Positions 63,826 to 64,000 of a stretch of DNA of 64,000 bases are shown one piece after another; the stretch's first letter is position 1, and the number at the start of each line of letters is the position of its first letter. The stretch is from NCBI GenBank assembly GCA_951802425.1, contig OX637801.1:124001-188000 (forward strand), written 5' to 3'. The notes beneath the pieces are model-generated. The model saw nothing but the letters and a program-made list of their open reading frames with translations. It was not told the DNA's origin and did not search any database. The DNA is from Clavaria fumosa. Lineage: Eukaryota > Basidiomycota > Agaricomycetes > Agaricales > Clavariaceae. Both the position numbers and the translations under genes were made by a program.

Positions 63826-64000
63826 ATTTTTCCTCGCCTTACTTTCATTTTCTTTGCTTTTTCACTTTGCAATTTACAACAGAATATATACGTGACAAAA
63901 ATACAACAAGAAAATTTTTATCTACTGGTTGCGAGCTTTTTCCTTCCCCTTTCATGACCCCTCTGCTCCTTCCCCACCTTCCACACTCGCAACTTTTTCC
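63826..64000. other. Downstream flank
   Basis: Pyrimidine-rich sequence after the chromodomain fragment, possibly the start of a 3' LTR. The window ends before it can be judged. Confidence 0.3.

Overview
This window is repeat-dominated DNA from a filamentous basidiomycete, most likely an Agaricomycete. The clues are spliceosomal genes with 48-51 bp introns, a Crinkler-type effector, KDZ transposase remnants with a CxC2 cysteine cluster beside a TET/JBP-like dioxygenase, a Ngaro (DIRS-order) tyrosine-recombinase retrotransposon, Ty3/Gypsy chromoviruses, Ty1/Copia debris and repeated 5'-truncated LINE 3' ends. There are no operons, CRISPR arrays, tRNA or rRNA genes that I can see.

Layout. 0.2-1.2 kb: Copia and LINE fragments. 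2.0-4.1 kb: a decayed multi-exon gene of a multicopy basidiomycete family; a second, diverged copy lies at 57.4-59.5 kb. 4.2-6.7 kb: MITE-like and hairpin repeats. 6.8-10.0 kb (minus): the best-preserved host-type gene, a five-exon Crinkler protein with a ubiquitin-like header, P-loop NTPase and PD-(D/E)xK-like tail. 10.3-16.1 kb: long low-complexity arrays interleaved with a Copia RNase H remnant, a small unknown gene and a glycyl-tRNA synthetase fragment. 16.7-31.6 kb: two near-identical Gypsy chromoviruses (A minus, B plus) in inverted orientation; B carries a 3,155-bp nested insertion flanked by GCCAA duplications. 32.2-37.9 kb (minus): a decayed Ngaro-type element whose split direct repeats (A1 ... 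B1-A2-B2) are still complete. 37.9-39.0 kb: more low-complexity DNA. 40.8-49.7 kb: a structurally complete Gypsy element (C) with 225-bp LTRs differing at one base, GCACA target duplications and an extra reading frame after pol. It splits a TET/JBP-like gene. 50.5-55.7 kb (minus): a KDZ transposase and a Ulp1-like protease remnant, convergent with the TET/JBP gene. 60.7-63.9 kb: a second KDZ fragment, a TTGGCCA-motif array and Gypsy scraps.

The two most interesting observations are (1) a KDZ/TET-JBP module (transposase, cysteine cluster, 5-methylcytosine-oxygenase-like gene, possible SUMO-type protease) broken open by a young retrotransposon, and (2) the unusual density of short perfect inverted repeats throughout Gypsy C, in LTRs and reading frames alike. 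Function assignments rest on motifs read by eye; no database search was run.
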